Shown one piece after another: positions 1 through 6,759 of a DNA stretch of 63,411 bases. Every line of letters starts with the position of its first letter. Position 1 is the stretch's first letter. The translations under genes and the position numbers were made by a program. The stretch covers positions 359,936-423,346 of the forward strand of contig CP070813.1 of assembly GCA_020344055.1 (NCBI GenBank), written 5' to 3'. The stretch is from Candidatus Zixiibacteriota bacterium. GTDB lineage: Bacteria; Zixibacteria; MSB-5A5; UBA10806. The notes below the pieces were generated by a model. The model was given only the letters and a program-made list of their open reading frames with translations. It did no database searches and was not told the origin of the DNA.

Positions 1-73
1 GCACCAGCACCGTGTCGCCTTCAACGCTGGCATCGATACCCTGCTGGATGGTGGGGTAATCACCCGGTATGTT
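1..73. repeat. 73-bp perfect direct repeat, copy 1
   Basis: Bases 1-73 are identical to 1645-1717. Both copies encode the region just after the signal peptide of the two tandem beta-helix proteins. Since 1 is the window edge, the repeat may extend further left. Identity at wobble positions points to recent duplication or gene conversion. Confidence 0.9.
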
Positions 74-145
74 TATAATGGCGGGCCAGCAAAGGCCGCC
101 GGAGGACACCAAAAATAATGCGATTAGAAGAAAAGTCTTGCACAT
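1..145 (-). CDS. Secreted beta-helix protein, N-terminal fragment (cut by window edge)
   Basis: The start codon is at 143-145 and the gene runs off the left edge, so only 48 codons are visible. It opens with a signal peptide (MCKTFLLIALFLVSSGG) followed by the IINIPGDYPTIQQGIDAS segment that begins many right-handed beta-helix proteins. The visible mature part is identical to the same stretch of the next gene (161..1789), and 73 bases match without a change. A Shine-Dalgarno-like AGGAG lies in the 15-base gap between the two genes, which are co-oriented. The pair is therefore a tandem duplication probably read as one transcript. The function of the complete protein cannot be judged from this fragment. 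Confidence 0.75.
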   Translation of the reverse strand, partial: MCKTFLLIALFLVSSGGLCWPAIINIPGDYPTIQQGIDASVEGDTVLV

Positions 146-160
146 AATTTTCTCCTGCTC

Positions 161-1789
161 TCAGTTTGCGGGTGGACACTCCGGGCATGGAATAGGATCC
201 TGACCGCCTTTAAAGTATGCCACCGCAAACGTAATATCCAATCCATTATAAGAACAGTTGCCGTTGACATCGCCGCCCACGTACCAGGTATTTCCCGGAG
301 TACACTCGCACTCGTACGGCGGAGGCGGCCCGCCTTTAAAATAAGTTACCCCGTAGGTAACATCGAGGCCATTGAAATCTCCACTGTTGTTCGCGTCCCC
401 CACTACATATATACATAAACCCGAGAGGCTTCCTTCACCGCCGTAGGCCCCCATATCGCTACGTAAATCACCAAGGCCCCATGCGCAATTTAACGGGTAG
501 TCCAGGATATTCGGATCGCCGGCATCGATGCAGGGGGAATCCACGGAATCGCCGCAGGCAATTGACATGAGATGGAAATCGCTACTATCAGGATCTCTAA
601 ACAGGGGATCTGCATCGATATTGCCGTCTCCCGGCCATACAATACCCTTAATATCGCAATATGTAATCGTGGGCCAGGAGGCGTCGTCTCCTCCGATCTC
701 ATCACCTCCCAACGCCGCGCTGTCCGCCCAGAATATCGTGTTGGTAACTACAGGGTAAGATGTGTAGAAAGTAAAAATCCCGCCTCCGAACTGCGCCGAG
801 TTTTTATAGACGGTATTATTCAAAATGGTGGCGTCCGAGTGTTCACAGCAGATGGCACCCCCATAGTATCCGGCATTGTTATTGTCAAAGATATTGTTAG
901 ATAGAATTGAGTTTGATAACGCCAGATGAATTCCCCCGCCGTTGGAAGCATTATTCAGGCTAATCCTGTTTCCAAATAGCGCGGCAGAATCGGACTCAAA
1001 TAAATATATTCCCCCGCCTGATTCCCCGGCTATATTATCAATAATCTCATTTGTATTTACCGTAATGCCGGAGTTGAAGCCATAGATCCCGCCTCCCTGG
1101 CTCCCGGCAAAATTGCCGTTGATGGTGTTATTGATAATAGAGAGATCCGAATCTATACAAAAAATGCCACCGCCTGCCCCTCCCCCTATCAGACCGGTAG
1201 CGCTATTTCCAATAATGATATTATCGCTGATAAATGAACTGGAATTACTACAGTAAATTCCTCCTCCCGCACCTACTTCAACGCCGGGCGACCAGTTATC
1301 GGCGATGGTGTTTTTATGTATTCCGGGATCAGAATTATTACAGTATATTCCGCCCCCTGAATCGAGGCCGACGTTTTCGCATATAGCGTTATTTTTTATC
1401 ATCGGATTAGAGTTGAAATCGCATTTTATTCCGCCGCCTTCATTGGCATAACCATTCTGTATTGTAAATCCTGCAATCACGGCGATACTATCTTCCCCAT
1501 TCTCAAATGTCACAACCGAACTCGCCGAATCGCCGTCAATCACCGTCTGCGAGATATAGCTCGTATCTCCTGTAATTAAAAACAATGATCCCAGTACTAT
1601 GTTATGCCCATTGAAATTGATATTCTCGACATAAGTCCCCGGCTGCACCAGCACCGTGTCGCCTTCAACGCTGGCATCGATACCCTGCTGGATGGTGGGG
1701 TAATCACCCGGTATGTTAATTATGGTGGCCCAGCTACTGACAACGGCAAAATATATTAAAATTACCGTAAACGAAAAAATGCAACGCAT
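161..1789 (-). CDS. Secreted right-handed beta-helix protein with C-terminal dockerin-like repeats
   Basis: This 542-residue protein has a signal peptide (about residues 1-21). A long parallel beta-helix region follows (about 25-400), with repeated GGGIYC..N...I.NN rungs of the kind seen in pectate-lyase-fold and PbH1-repeat proteins. The C-terminal 80 residues hold two copies of a dockerin-like module (VGDANNSGDFNGLDVTYGV and VGGDVNGNCSYNGLDITFAV). Each has Asp/Asn-rich loops able to bind calcium and is followed by YFKGG. No catalytic residues of a known polysaccharide lyase could be assigned, so a structural, adhesive or glycan-binding role is equally possible. The start is backed by GGGGAG five bases upstream and a promoter just before it. 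A paralogue follows directly downstream. Confidence 0.85.
   Translation of the reverse strand: MRCIFSFTVILIYFAVVSSWATIINIPGDYPTIQQGIDASVEGDTVLVQPGTYVENINFNGHNIVLGSLFLITGDTSYISQTVIDGDSASSVVTFENGEDSIAVIAGFTIQNGYANEGGGIKCDFNSNPMIKNNAICENVGLDSGGGIYCNNSDPGIHKNTIADNWSPGVEVGAGGGIYCSNSSSFISDNIIIGNSATGLIGGGAGGGIFCIDSDLSIINNTINGNFAGSQGGGIYGFNSGITVNTNEIIDNIAGESGGGIYLFESDSAALFGNRISLNNASNGGGIHLALSNSILSNNIFDNNNAGYYGGAICCEHSDATILNNTVYKNSAQFGGGIFTFYTSYPVVTNTIFWADSAALGGDEIGGDDASWPTITYCDIKGIVWPGDGNIDADPLFRDPDSSDFHLMSIACGDSVDSPCIDAGDPNILDYPLNCAWGLGDLRSDMGAYGGEGSLSGLCIYVVGDANNSGDFNGLDVTYGVTYFKGGPPPPYECECTPGNTWYVGGDVNGNCSYNGLDITFAVAYFKGGQDPIPCPECPPAN
1645..1717. repeat. 73-bp perfect direct repeat, copy 2
   Basis: Identical to bases 1-73. 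It lies inside the 5' part of the beta-helix gene and encodes the start of the mature protein. The bases just outside the repeat differ between the copies, including most of the signal peptide. Confidence 0.9.
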
Positions 1790-1809
1790 GCTTTCTCCCC
1801 GGATATGGA

Positions 1810-1838
1810 TTTTTAAAGATCGCCCCGTTGCAAGTCAA
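1810..1838 (-). promoter_or_regulatory. Promoter of the beta-helix genes
   Basis: On the minus strand TTGACT (1833-1838) is followed after 17 bases by TAAAAA (1810-1815). Transcription would start about 20 bases before the ATG at 1789, leaving room for the GGGGAG ribosome-binding site (1795-1800). The -35 box is good and the -10 box is weak. Confidence 0.45.
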
Positions 1839-1931
1839 TCCTCGATGCAATTTAAATATAATAAATAACGTAAATATAGCAAGGATAATCAGTTATTTGA
1901 AATCGTCGGTATTTAAGTAGGCAATAAAAAG

Positions 1932-2005
1932 TACGCCCAGGAGGAGTTGAACCCCCAACCTTCTGGTCCGTAGCCAGACGCTCTGTCCAATTGAGCTATG
2001 GGCGC
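1932..2005 (-). tRNA. tRNA-Arg (anticodon ACG)
   Basis: The minus strand folds into a full cloverleaf. The acceptor stem is GCGCCCA/TGGGCGT with a G-U first pair, the D arm is AGCTCAATTGGACAGAGC, and the anticodon stem TCTGG/CCAGA encloses the loop CTACGGA. The T arm contains GGTTCAACTCC-like sequence. The three central loop bases are ACG, read as Arg (CGN) after conversion of A34 to inosine. The discriminator is A and CCA is not encoded. A run of T follows at once on the minus strand and may end transcription. Confidence 0.93.
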
Positions 2006-2119
2006 ACAAAAGGGGCCTGAAAAGGCCGAAAATTAAGTTGTCAAAATACCCGGCATCTAAACTATATCTATACTAAATCGGGTCCCGGCGCAAGCATTTT
2101 CACAAGACCTGTTTTTTGT

Positions 2120-2147
2120 TTGATCCCCACTCTCGTTTTATTATCCT
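2120..2147 (+). promoter_or_regulatory. Possible promoter of the MacAB-like operon
   Basis: TTGATC (2120-2125) and TATCCT (2142-2147) are separated by 16 bases. This would give a leader of about 65 bases before the ATG at 2220. Only four of six bases match consensus in each box, so this is a moderate call. Confidence 0.35.
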
Positions 2148-2219
2148 GTAACCTGAAATAAATTTATGCGTAGATATAAGGGGCTGTACTGGAAATATGA
2201 AAGCGGGAGTTGACGAAAA

Positions 2220-3299
2220 ATGAAGAAATTTATATGGATCGCCGTAATCGTGATTGTTCTGGCCGCCGTAATTTTCGTGATCGTGAAATCATCGGGCAAC
2301 AACGACCCCGGTTATAAGCTGGTGGAGGTTACCCGCGACAATATCGTGGAGAAGGCACTGGCTACCGGGCAGATCGAGCCCCTGCAGGAGATTCAGGTCA
2401 AATCCAAGATATCGGGGATAGTAAAAACCCTGCATGTGGAAATCGGCGACGACGTCAGAGCGGGGGAAAGACTGATCACCATCGCTCCCAATCCCACTCC
2501 TCTTGAATTCGCCGAAGCCAAACGCAACTTGGAATTAGCGCAGGTCGATCTGGATAACGCCCAAAGCATTTTCAACCGTAAGAAAGAGCTTTTCAATAAT
2601 AAACTTATAAGCCAGGAACAGTTCGATATCGCCCGGGCGGAGTTCTCCGAATCCAAGCTGCGGCATCAAATGGCAGGCGAAAAATTCGACCTGCTGCAAA
2701 AAGGGGTTACCGTCGATGGAAAAAACGAAAATACCATCATATCTCCCATAACCGGGACGGTTCTGGAAAAACTGGTGAACGAGGGCGATCCCGTTGTCCC
2801 TCTGACTTCATACCAGGCGGGCACTCCATTGCTGAGCCTCGCTCCCATGGAAAAGCTTATCTTTAAAGGTACCGTGGACGAAATCGATGTCGGCAAGCTC
2901 ATCGAGGGCATGACCTGTGATATTAAGGTCGGAGCGCTTCCCGGAGAAGCCTTGAAGGGCAAACTGTCAAAAATATCCCCCAAGGCGAAAAAACAGGATA
3001 ATACCACCCTGTTTGACCTGGAGATACAGATAACCGAGACCGGTGATAAGACGCTCAGAGCCGGGTATTCCGCCAACGCCGATATCATAATCAGCAAAAA
3101 AGACAGTATCCTGGTTATCCCGGAGCGGCTGGTCGAATTCAAAGGCGATACCGCCTTCGTCGAGATCGCCGATTCCGCGGGTGCCATAGAATCCAGGCAA
3201 ATCGAGGTAGGGCTTTCCGATGGACTAAATATCGAGGTGATTGACGGCCTCGCGCTGGGAGACAATGTGGTGGAAAGACCGCCCAAGGAGATCGAATAA
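2220..3299 (+). CDS. Periplasmic adaptor protein of a MacAB-type efflux system (HlyD/RND adaptor family)
   Basis: This 359-residue membrane-fusion protein would link an inner-membrane ABC pump to an outer-membrane channel. A single N-terminal membrane anchor lies at about residues 5-24. It is followed by the first half of a lipoyl/barrel-sandwich domain (IEPLQEIQVKSKISGIVKTL), a coiled-coil hairpin at about 97-165, the second lipoyl half (SPITGTVLEKLVNEGD) and a beta-barrel. This is the usual MacA order. The gene ends one base before the first permease starts, and two permeases and an ATPase follow. No TolC-like outer-membrane partner is present in the window, so it must be supplied from elsewhere. 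The substrate (macrolide, peptide, lipid or other) cannot be told from sequence. Confidence 0.88.
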   Translation: MKKFIWIAVIVIVLAAVIFVIVKSSGNNDPGYKLVEVTRDNIVEKALATGQIEPLQEIQVKSKISGIVKTLHVEIGDDVRAGERLITIAPNPTPLEFAEAKRNLELAQVDLDNAQSIFNRKKELFNNKLISQEQFDIARAEFSESKLRHQMAGEKFDLLQKGVTVDGKNENTIISPITGTVLEKLVNEGDPVVPLTSYQAGTPLLSLAPMEKLIFKGTVDEIDVGKLIEGMTCDIKVGALPGEALKGKLSKISPKAKKQDNTTLFDLEIQITETGDKTLRAGYSANADIIISKKDSILVIPERLVEFKGDTAFVEIADSAGAIESRQIEVGLSDGLNIEVIDGLALGDNVVERPPKEIE

Positions 3300-4532
3300 T
3301 TGAAAACCCTGATAATTTTCAAGCAGTTCTTTCAGGATATCCGTAAGCAAAAGCTCCGTACTTTCCTTACCACCTTCGGAATCCTGTGGGGGACCGCCGC
3401 TATTATCTTCCTGATCGCCTTCGGCGAGGGGATTTACAAGCATAATGTCAAACAGTTTAAGGGATTGGGGGAGAGGCTCGTTATCATCTGGCCCGGCAAA
3501 ACCTCCATTCCATTTAAAGGGCTGCCCAAGGGGCGCCGTATCTGGTTTAACGAGGAAGATATCGCTTCCCTCAAAAAGGATATTTCCGATATCGTTGTGG
3601 CTTCTCCCGAATATTCCGGCCGCGGGCCTCTTACTTATGAAAGAAAGACGCTGGCTCAGAACGTAATAGGTGTCTACCCCGAATTCGCCGTAGTTCGCAA
3701 TGTCATCCCCGAAAAGGGGGGGCGGTTTTTAAATGAAATCGACCTCGAATATCGAAAACGATCGATGTTTATCGGATCTGAAATTCGAAATGATCTTTTC
3801 GGCGAGGGAGCTAATCCGGTCGGAAAATATGTCGTCTTTAACGGCGTTCCCTTTCTGGTAGTGGGTGTAATGAAGGATAAAGATCAGAATTCATCCTATC
3901 GGGGTAGAGACAGGTATAAGGTCTGGGTCCCGGCCTCGACCTTCAAAGCCATGTTTAACCGTCGTTACCCTAATAACATGGTCTACCAGGTTTCCGACGA
4001 GTTCAAATCTAAGGCGGTGGAGAGAAGGGTTTTCGAGATACTGGGCAGAAAGTATAAATTCGATCCCTCTGACGAGCAGGCGTTGTCGGTCTGGGATACC
4101 AATGAGGATATGAGGGAATGGAGACCCTTTTTCCAGGGATTTAAGATATTTCTCGGTATAATAGGCCTTTTTACCCTGATCGTGGGCGGCATCGGAACCG
4201 CTAATATTATGTATGTTGTGGTAAAGGAAAGAACTAAGGAAATAGGGATTAAAATGGCTCTCGGGGCTACGCGCGCTCAGATAATGTCCCAGATTATCGT
4301 GGAATCCCTCCTGATGACCGCCATTGGAGGTTTTTTCGGATTTTTAATAGCGAAATTTCTTGAGATAACCTTCCCGATGCTGAACCTTACCGAGTATATC
4401 GGGGACCCGATTGTCGCCATGGACGCAGTTATCGCCACAATTTCAATTATCGGAACGATCGGTTTCCTGGCGGGATTCTTCCCCGCCAGGAGGGCCGCCA
4501 GCCTAAACCCGGTGGAGGCTTTGAGACTCTGA
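3300..4532 (+). CDS. MacB/FtsX-type ABC transporter permease 1
   Basis: This 410-residue inner-membrane permease has the MacB layout without its ATPase domain. One N-terminal transmembrane helix lies at about 22-42 and a large periplasmic domain at about 50-265. Three C-terminal helices follow (about 283-305, 333-355, 372-395), and the protein ends with PARRAASLNPVEALRL, the typical FtsX-family terminus. The start is a TTG that directly abuts the stop of the adaptor gene, and the KQKLRTFLTTFGILWGT segment matches the usual family N terminus. It probably forms a heterodimer with the next gene product, which it resembles, and works with the ATPase at 5790. MacB normally forms a homodimer with the ATPase fused to it, so a split version with two permeases is a variant. 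Confidence 0.87.
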   Translation: MKTLIIFKQFFQDIRKQKLRTFLTTFGILWGTAAIIFLIAFGEGIYKHNVKQFKGLGERLVIIWPGKTSIPFKGLPKGRRIWFNEEDIASLKKDISDIVVASPEYSGRGPLTYERKTLAQNVIGVYPEFAVVRNVIPEKGGRFLNEIDLEYRKRSMFIGSEIRNDLFGEGANPVGKYVVFNGVPFLVVGVMKDKDQNSSYRGRDRYKVWVPASTFKAMFNRRYPNNMVYQVSDEFKSKAVERRVFEILGRKYKFDPSDEQALSVWDTNEDMREWRPFFQGFKIFLGIIGLFTLIVGGIGTANIMYVVVKERTKEIGIKMALGATRAQIMSQIIVESLLMTAIGGFFGFLIAKFLEITFPMLNLTEYIGDPIVAMDAVIATISIIGTIGFLAGFFPARRAASLNPVEALRL

Positions 4533-4533
4533 T

Positions 4534-5793
4534 ATGAAACTGATAACGTATAAATTCATTCTGTTTTTAAAGCTCATTTTAAGGGAGTTTAGGGCCCAGA
4601 AACTGAGGATGTCTTTAACGGTCGCGGCCATCGCCTGGGGGACTGTCTCGATAACGCTTTTAATGGCCTTTACGGTGGGATTAGAACAGCAAATGCGAAA
4701 AGCCCGGTCCGGGCTGGGAGCCAGAATCATGATCCTCTGGGGTGGTCAAACCTCCAAAGTGTATCAGGGTTTGCCTCCCGGAAGGAGAATCCATCTCCAT
4801 CCCGAGGACGTCGACCTGCTGAAAAATAGAATTCCCGAAATAGAGCAGATCTCTGAAGAGTATCTGCGCTGGGGAGTCACCCTGGATTATAACGGCAAAC
4901 AGGTCAATAAGCTGGTCTCGGGAGTCGCGCCGGAATTCAAAGACATGCGCTCCCATTACGCCCAGATGGGAGGACGGTTTATCAATAAGATAGATTATGA
5001 CGAAAAAAAACGGGTAATGTTTTTGGGAACCAGGGTTGCCGATGAGCTCTTTGGTGAAGAAGACCCGGTGGGTAAGAGAATCCTCGTCAATAACATTCCC
5101 TTTACTGTAATCGGCGTCATGGTAGATAAAATGCAAAACTCCAATTATCATGGTCCTGACGAGAATTACACCATCATTCCGGCCACGACCTTCGTTGCTA
5201 TCTTCGGCGATCCCTGGCTCGATAATATCGTATTCTCCATGAAGGAGGGTGTCGATTCCGACCTCGTGGAACAGGAACTTTTCAGGGTGATGGGCGGTAA
5301 ATACCGGTTTGACCCCACCGATAGCCCCGCTCTCTGGACCTGGGACCTGGTGAAGGACAGTGAGATCACAAGAAAGGTATTCCTGGGGATAGAAATATTC
5401 ATGTGGTTCATTGGAGGGATGACCCTCCTGATCGCGGGTGTCGGGGTGGCCAATATCATGTATGTCGCCGTAAGGGAGAGAACCAGGGAGATAGGTACGA
5501 AAATTGCCCTTGGCGCCAAGAGAAAACATATCATCTGGCAATTTCTGACCGAGGCGCTGAGCATCGCCTTCGTCGGTGGATCGGTCGGGATATCGTTCAG
5601 CCTTCTGGTTTGCAGTCTGCTCAGCGCTTTACCCATGGAAGGCGCGTTAGAGCTAATGAGCAAACCGACGGTCAACATGCCGGTTGCTTTTATTACCGTC
5701 GTTACACTCGCCGTTATTGGACTTTTCGCCGGCTTATTTCCCGCCAGAAAAGCGGCATCCGTAAACCCGGTGGAGGCATTGAGGTACGAATGA
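4534..5793 (+). CDS. MacB/FtsX-type ABC transporter permease 2
   Basis: This 419-residue paralogue of the preceding permease has the same plan. There is one N-terminal helix after AQKLRMSLTVAAIAWGT, a periplasmic MacB-like domain, three C-terminal helices and a PARKAASVNPVEALRYE tail. It starts one base after the stop of permease 1, and its stop overlaps the ATPase start. Shared motifs such as KGLPKGRRI / QGLPPGRRI and EILGRKYKFDP / RVMGGKYRFDP show that the two arose by duplication. The likely role is the second half of a heterodimeric mechanotransmission-type ABC pump. Confidence 0.87.
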   Translation: MKLITYKFILFLKLILREFRAQKLRMSLTVAAIAWGTVSITLLMAFTVGLEQQMRKARSGLGARIMILWGGQTSKVYQGLPPGRRIHLHPEDVDLLKNRIPEIEQISEEYLRWGVTLDYNGKQVNKLVSGVAPEFKDMRSHYAQMGGRFINKIDYDEKKRVMFLGTRVADELFGEEDPVGKRILVNNIPFTVIGVMVDKMQNSNYHGPDENYTIIPATTFVAIFGDPWLDNIVFSMKEGVDSDLVEQELFRVMGGKYRFDPTDSPALWTWDLVKDSEITRKVFLGIEIFMWFIGGMTLLIAGVGVANIMYVAVRERTREIGTKIALGAKRKHIIWQFLTEALSIAFVGGSVGISFSLLVCSLLSALPMEGALELMSKPTVNMPVAFITVVTLAVIGLFAGLFPARKAASVNPVEALRYE

Positions 5794-6494
5794 TGAATAA
5801 CGGAACGTTGATATCGCTTTCGGGAATTACGAAATATTACCATACCGGAAAGGTGGAGGTTCGGGCCCTGCAGGGGATTGATCTTGATATCAAAAGAGGG
5901 GAATTTATAGCCGTTATCGGCCCCTCGGGATCCGGAAAATCAACCCTGATGAATATTATTGGCTGCCTGGATACACCCACGGCCGGAGAATACCTGCTCG
6001 ACGGGAAACCGGTGGCCAATATGGGAATTCATCAACTGGCGTCCATCAGAAATAAAAAGATCGGATTCATTTTTCAAAATTTCAATCTTCTGTCTTATGC
6101 CACCGCGTATGAGAATGTAGAGCTTCCGCTGATTTTCGCCGGCGCGCCCGGACAAATTCGTAAAGAAAAAATTATGCGAAACCTTTCCATGGTCGGTCTT
6201 GCTGAAAGAGCCGATCATAAGCCCACCGAACTGTCCGGCGGAGAGATGCAAAGAGTGGCCATCGCCAGAGCCCTGGCCAATGATCCGGAGGTTATTCTGG
6301 CCGACGAGCCGACCGGGAATCTCGATACCAGATCGGGAAGGGAGATCATCGAGATTTTCGAGAGGCTCAACCGCGAAGGGAGGTCCGTCGTGACAATCAC
6401 GCATGATATGTCCATCGCCGAAAAATGCCATCGAATAGTCCGCCTGAAAGACGGTATAATAGAATCGGACACCCGCAACGGCAATAAAGCATAA
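5790..6494 (+). CDS. ABC transporter ATP-binding protein (MacB/LolD type)
   Basis: This 234-residue ATPase has all the motifs: Walker A GPSGSGKST (about 44-52), a Q-loop glutamine in FIFQNFNLL, signature LSGGEMQRVAIARAL, Walker B VILADEPTGNLD and the H-loop histidine in TITHD. It powers the two permeases encoded just upstream. I chose the ATG at 5790, which overlaps the permease stop in the arrangement ATGA. A second in-frame ATG follows at once. The frame stays open far upstream, but that extension lies inside the permease gene and has no family similarity. Length fits MacB-like and LolD-like stand-alone ATPases (220-240 residues). Confidence 0.9.
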   Translation: MMNNGTLISLSGITKYYHTGKVEVRALQGIDLDIKRGEFIAVIGPSGSGKSTLMNIIGCLDTPTAGEYLLDGKPVANMGIHQLASIRNKKIGFIFQNFNLLSYATAYENVELPLIFAGAPGQIRKEKIMRNLSMVGLAERADHKPTELSGGEMQRVAIARALANDPEVILADEPTGNLDTRSGREIIEIFERLNREGRSVVTITHDMSIAEKCHRIVRLKDGIIESDTRNGNKA

Positions 6495-6759
6495 TTTATA
6501 TTATAGATTTAAGCGAAACGCTTCAACTGCCAATAAAACAATAAGTTAGCAACTGTGGAAAAAAAGAAAAAGGAGCGGGTATGGGGAAATTATCTATATT
6601 GACGGAATAAAATCCCTTATTATATTGTTATTAGAATGGCAATGGAAAATTCTTTGCGTAAGGAAGGTACGCGCATATCAAAAAACGAGATAAAAGGAGA
6701 ATGGGAGAATAAACTGGATTTTTGTAATGAAACATTAAATTTGTACGAAAGGGGTTTTT
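6495..6759 (+). other. Leader region before the T9SS cargo gene
   Basis: These 265 bases are AT-rich and contain the promoter at 6599-6626. A possible 45-codon reading frame (6636-6773) begins almost at the predicted transcription start and overlaps the beginning of the downstream gene. It lacks a ribosome-binding site and resembles nothing I know. A nine-codon frame with a strong Shine-Dalgarno (ATG at 6581) lies across the promoter. No terminator follows the ABC operon. Confidence 0.4.
6599..6626 (+). promoter_or_regulatory. Promoter of the T9SS cargo gene
   Basis: TTGACG (6599-6604) and TATATT (6621-6626) are spaced by 16 bases. The same two hexamers with the same spacing occur at 41503-41530 before the polysaccharide exporter gene. 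Transcription would begin near 6633, giving a leader of about 127 bases. Confidence 0.5.

Larger units (their letters stand above)
1839..2219. other. Intergenic region around the tRNA gene
   Basis: Apart from the tRNA (1932..2005) and the plus-strand promoter near 2120 this stretch is AT-rich and carries no open reading frame of note. A small perfect hairpin, GGCCT-GAAA-AGGCC (2014-2027), lies just upstream of the tRNA on its own strand. It has no clear role. The two flanking operons are divergent, so this is a natural boundary between transcription units. Confidence 0.5.

Noticed and set aside
4681-5541. 286-codon minus-strand frame opposite permease 2
   Set aside because: It is antisense to a gene with complete family features and shows none of its own.
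5403-5789. 129-codon upstream extension of the ABC ATPase frame
   Set aside because: The extension overlaps the permease gene in another frame, contains no ABC motif, and a normal start lies at 5790.
6581-6610. Nine-codon frame with strong Shine-Dalgarno after the ABC operon
   Set aside because: It overlaps the predicted promoter of the next gene and is too short to judge. The purine-rich run may be coincidence in an A-rich gap.
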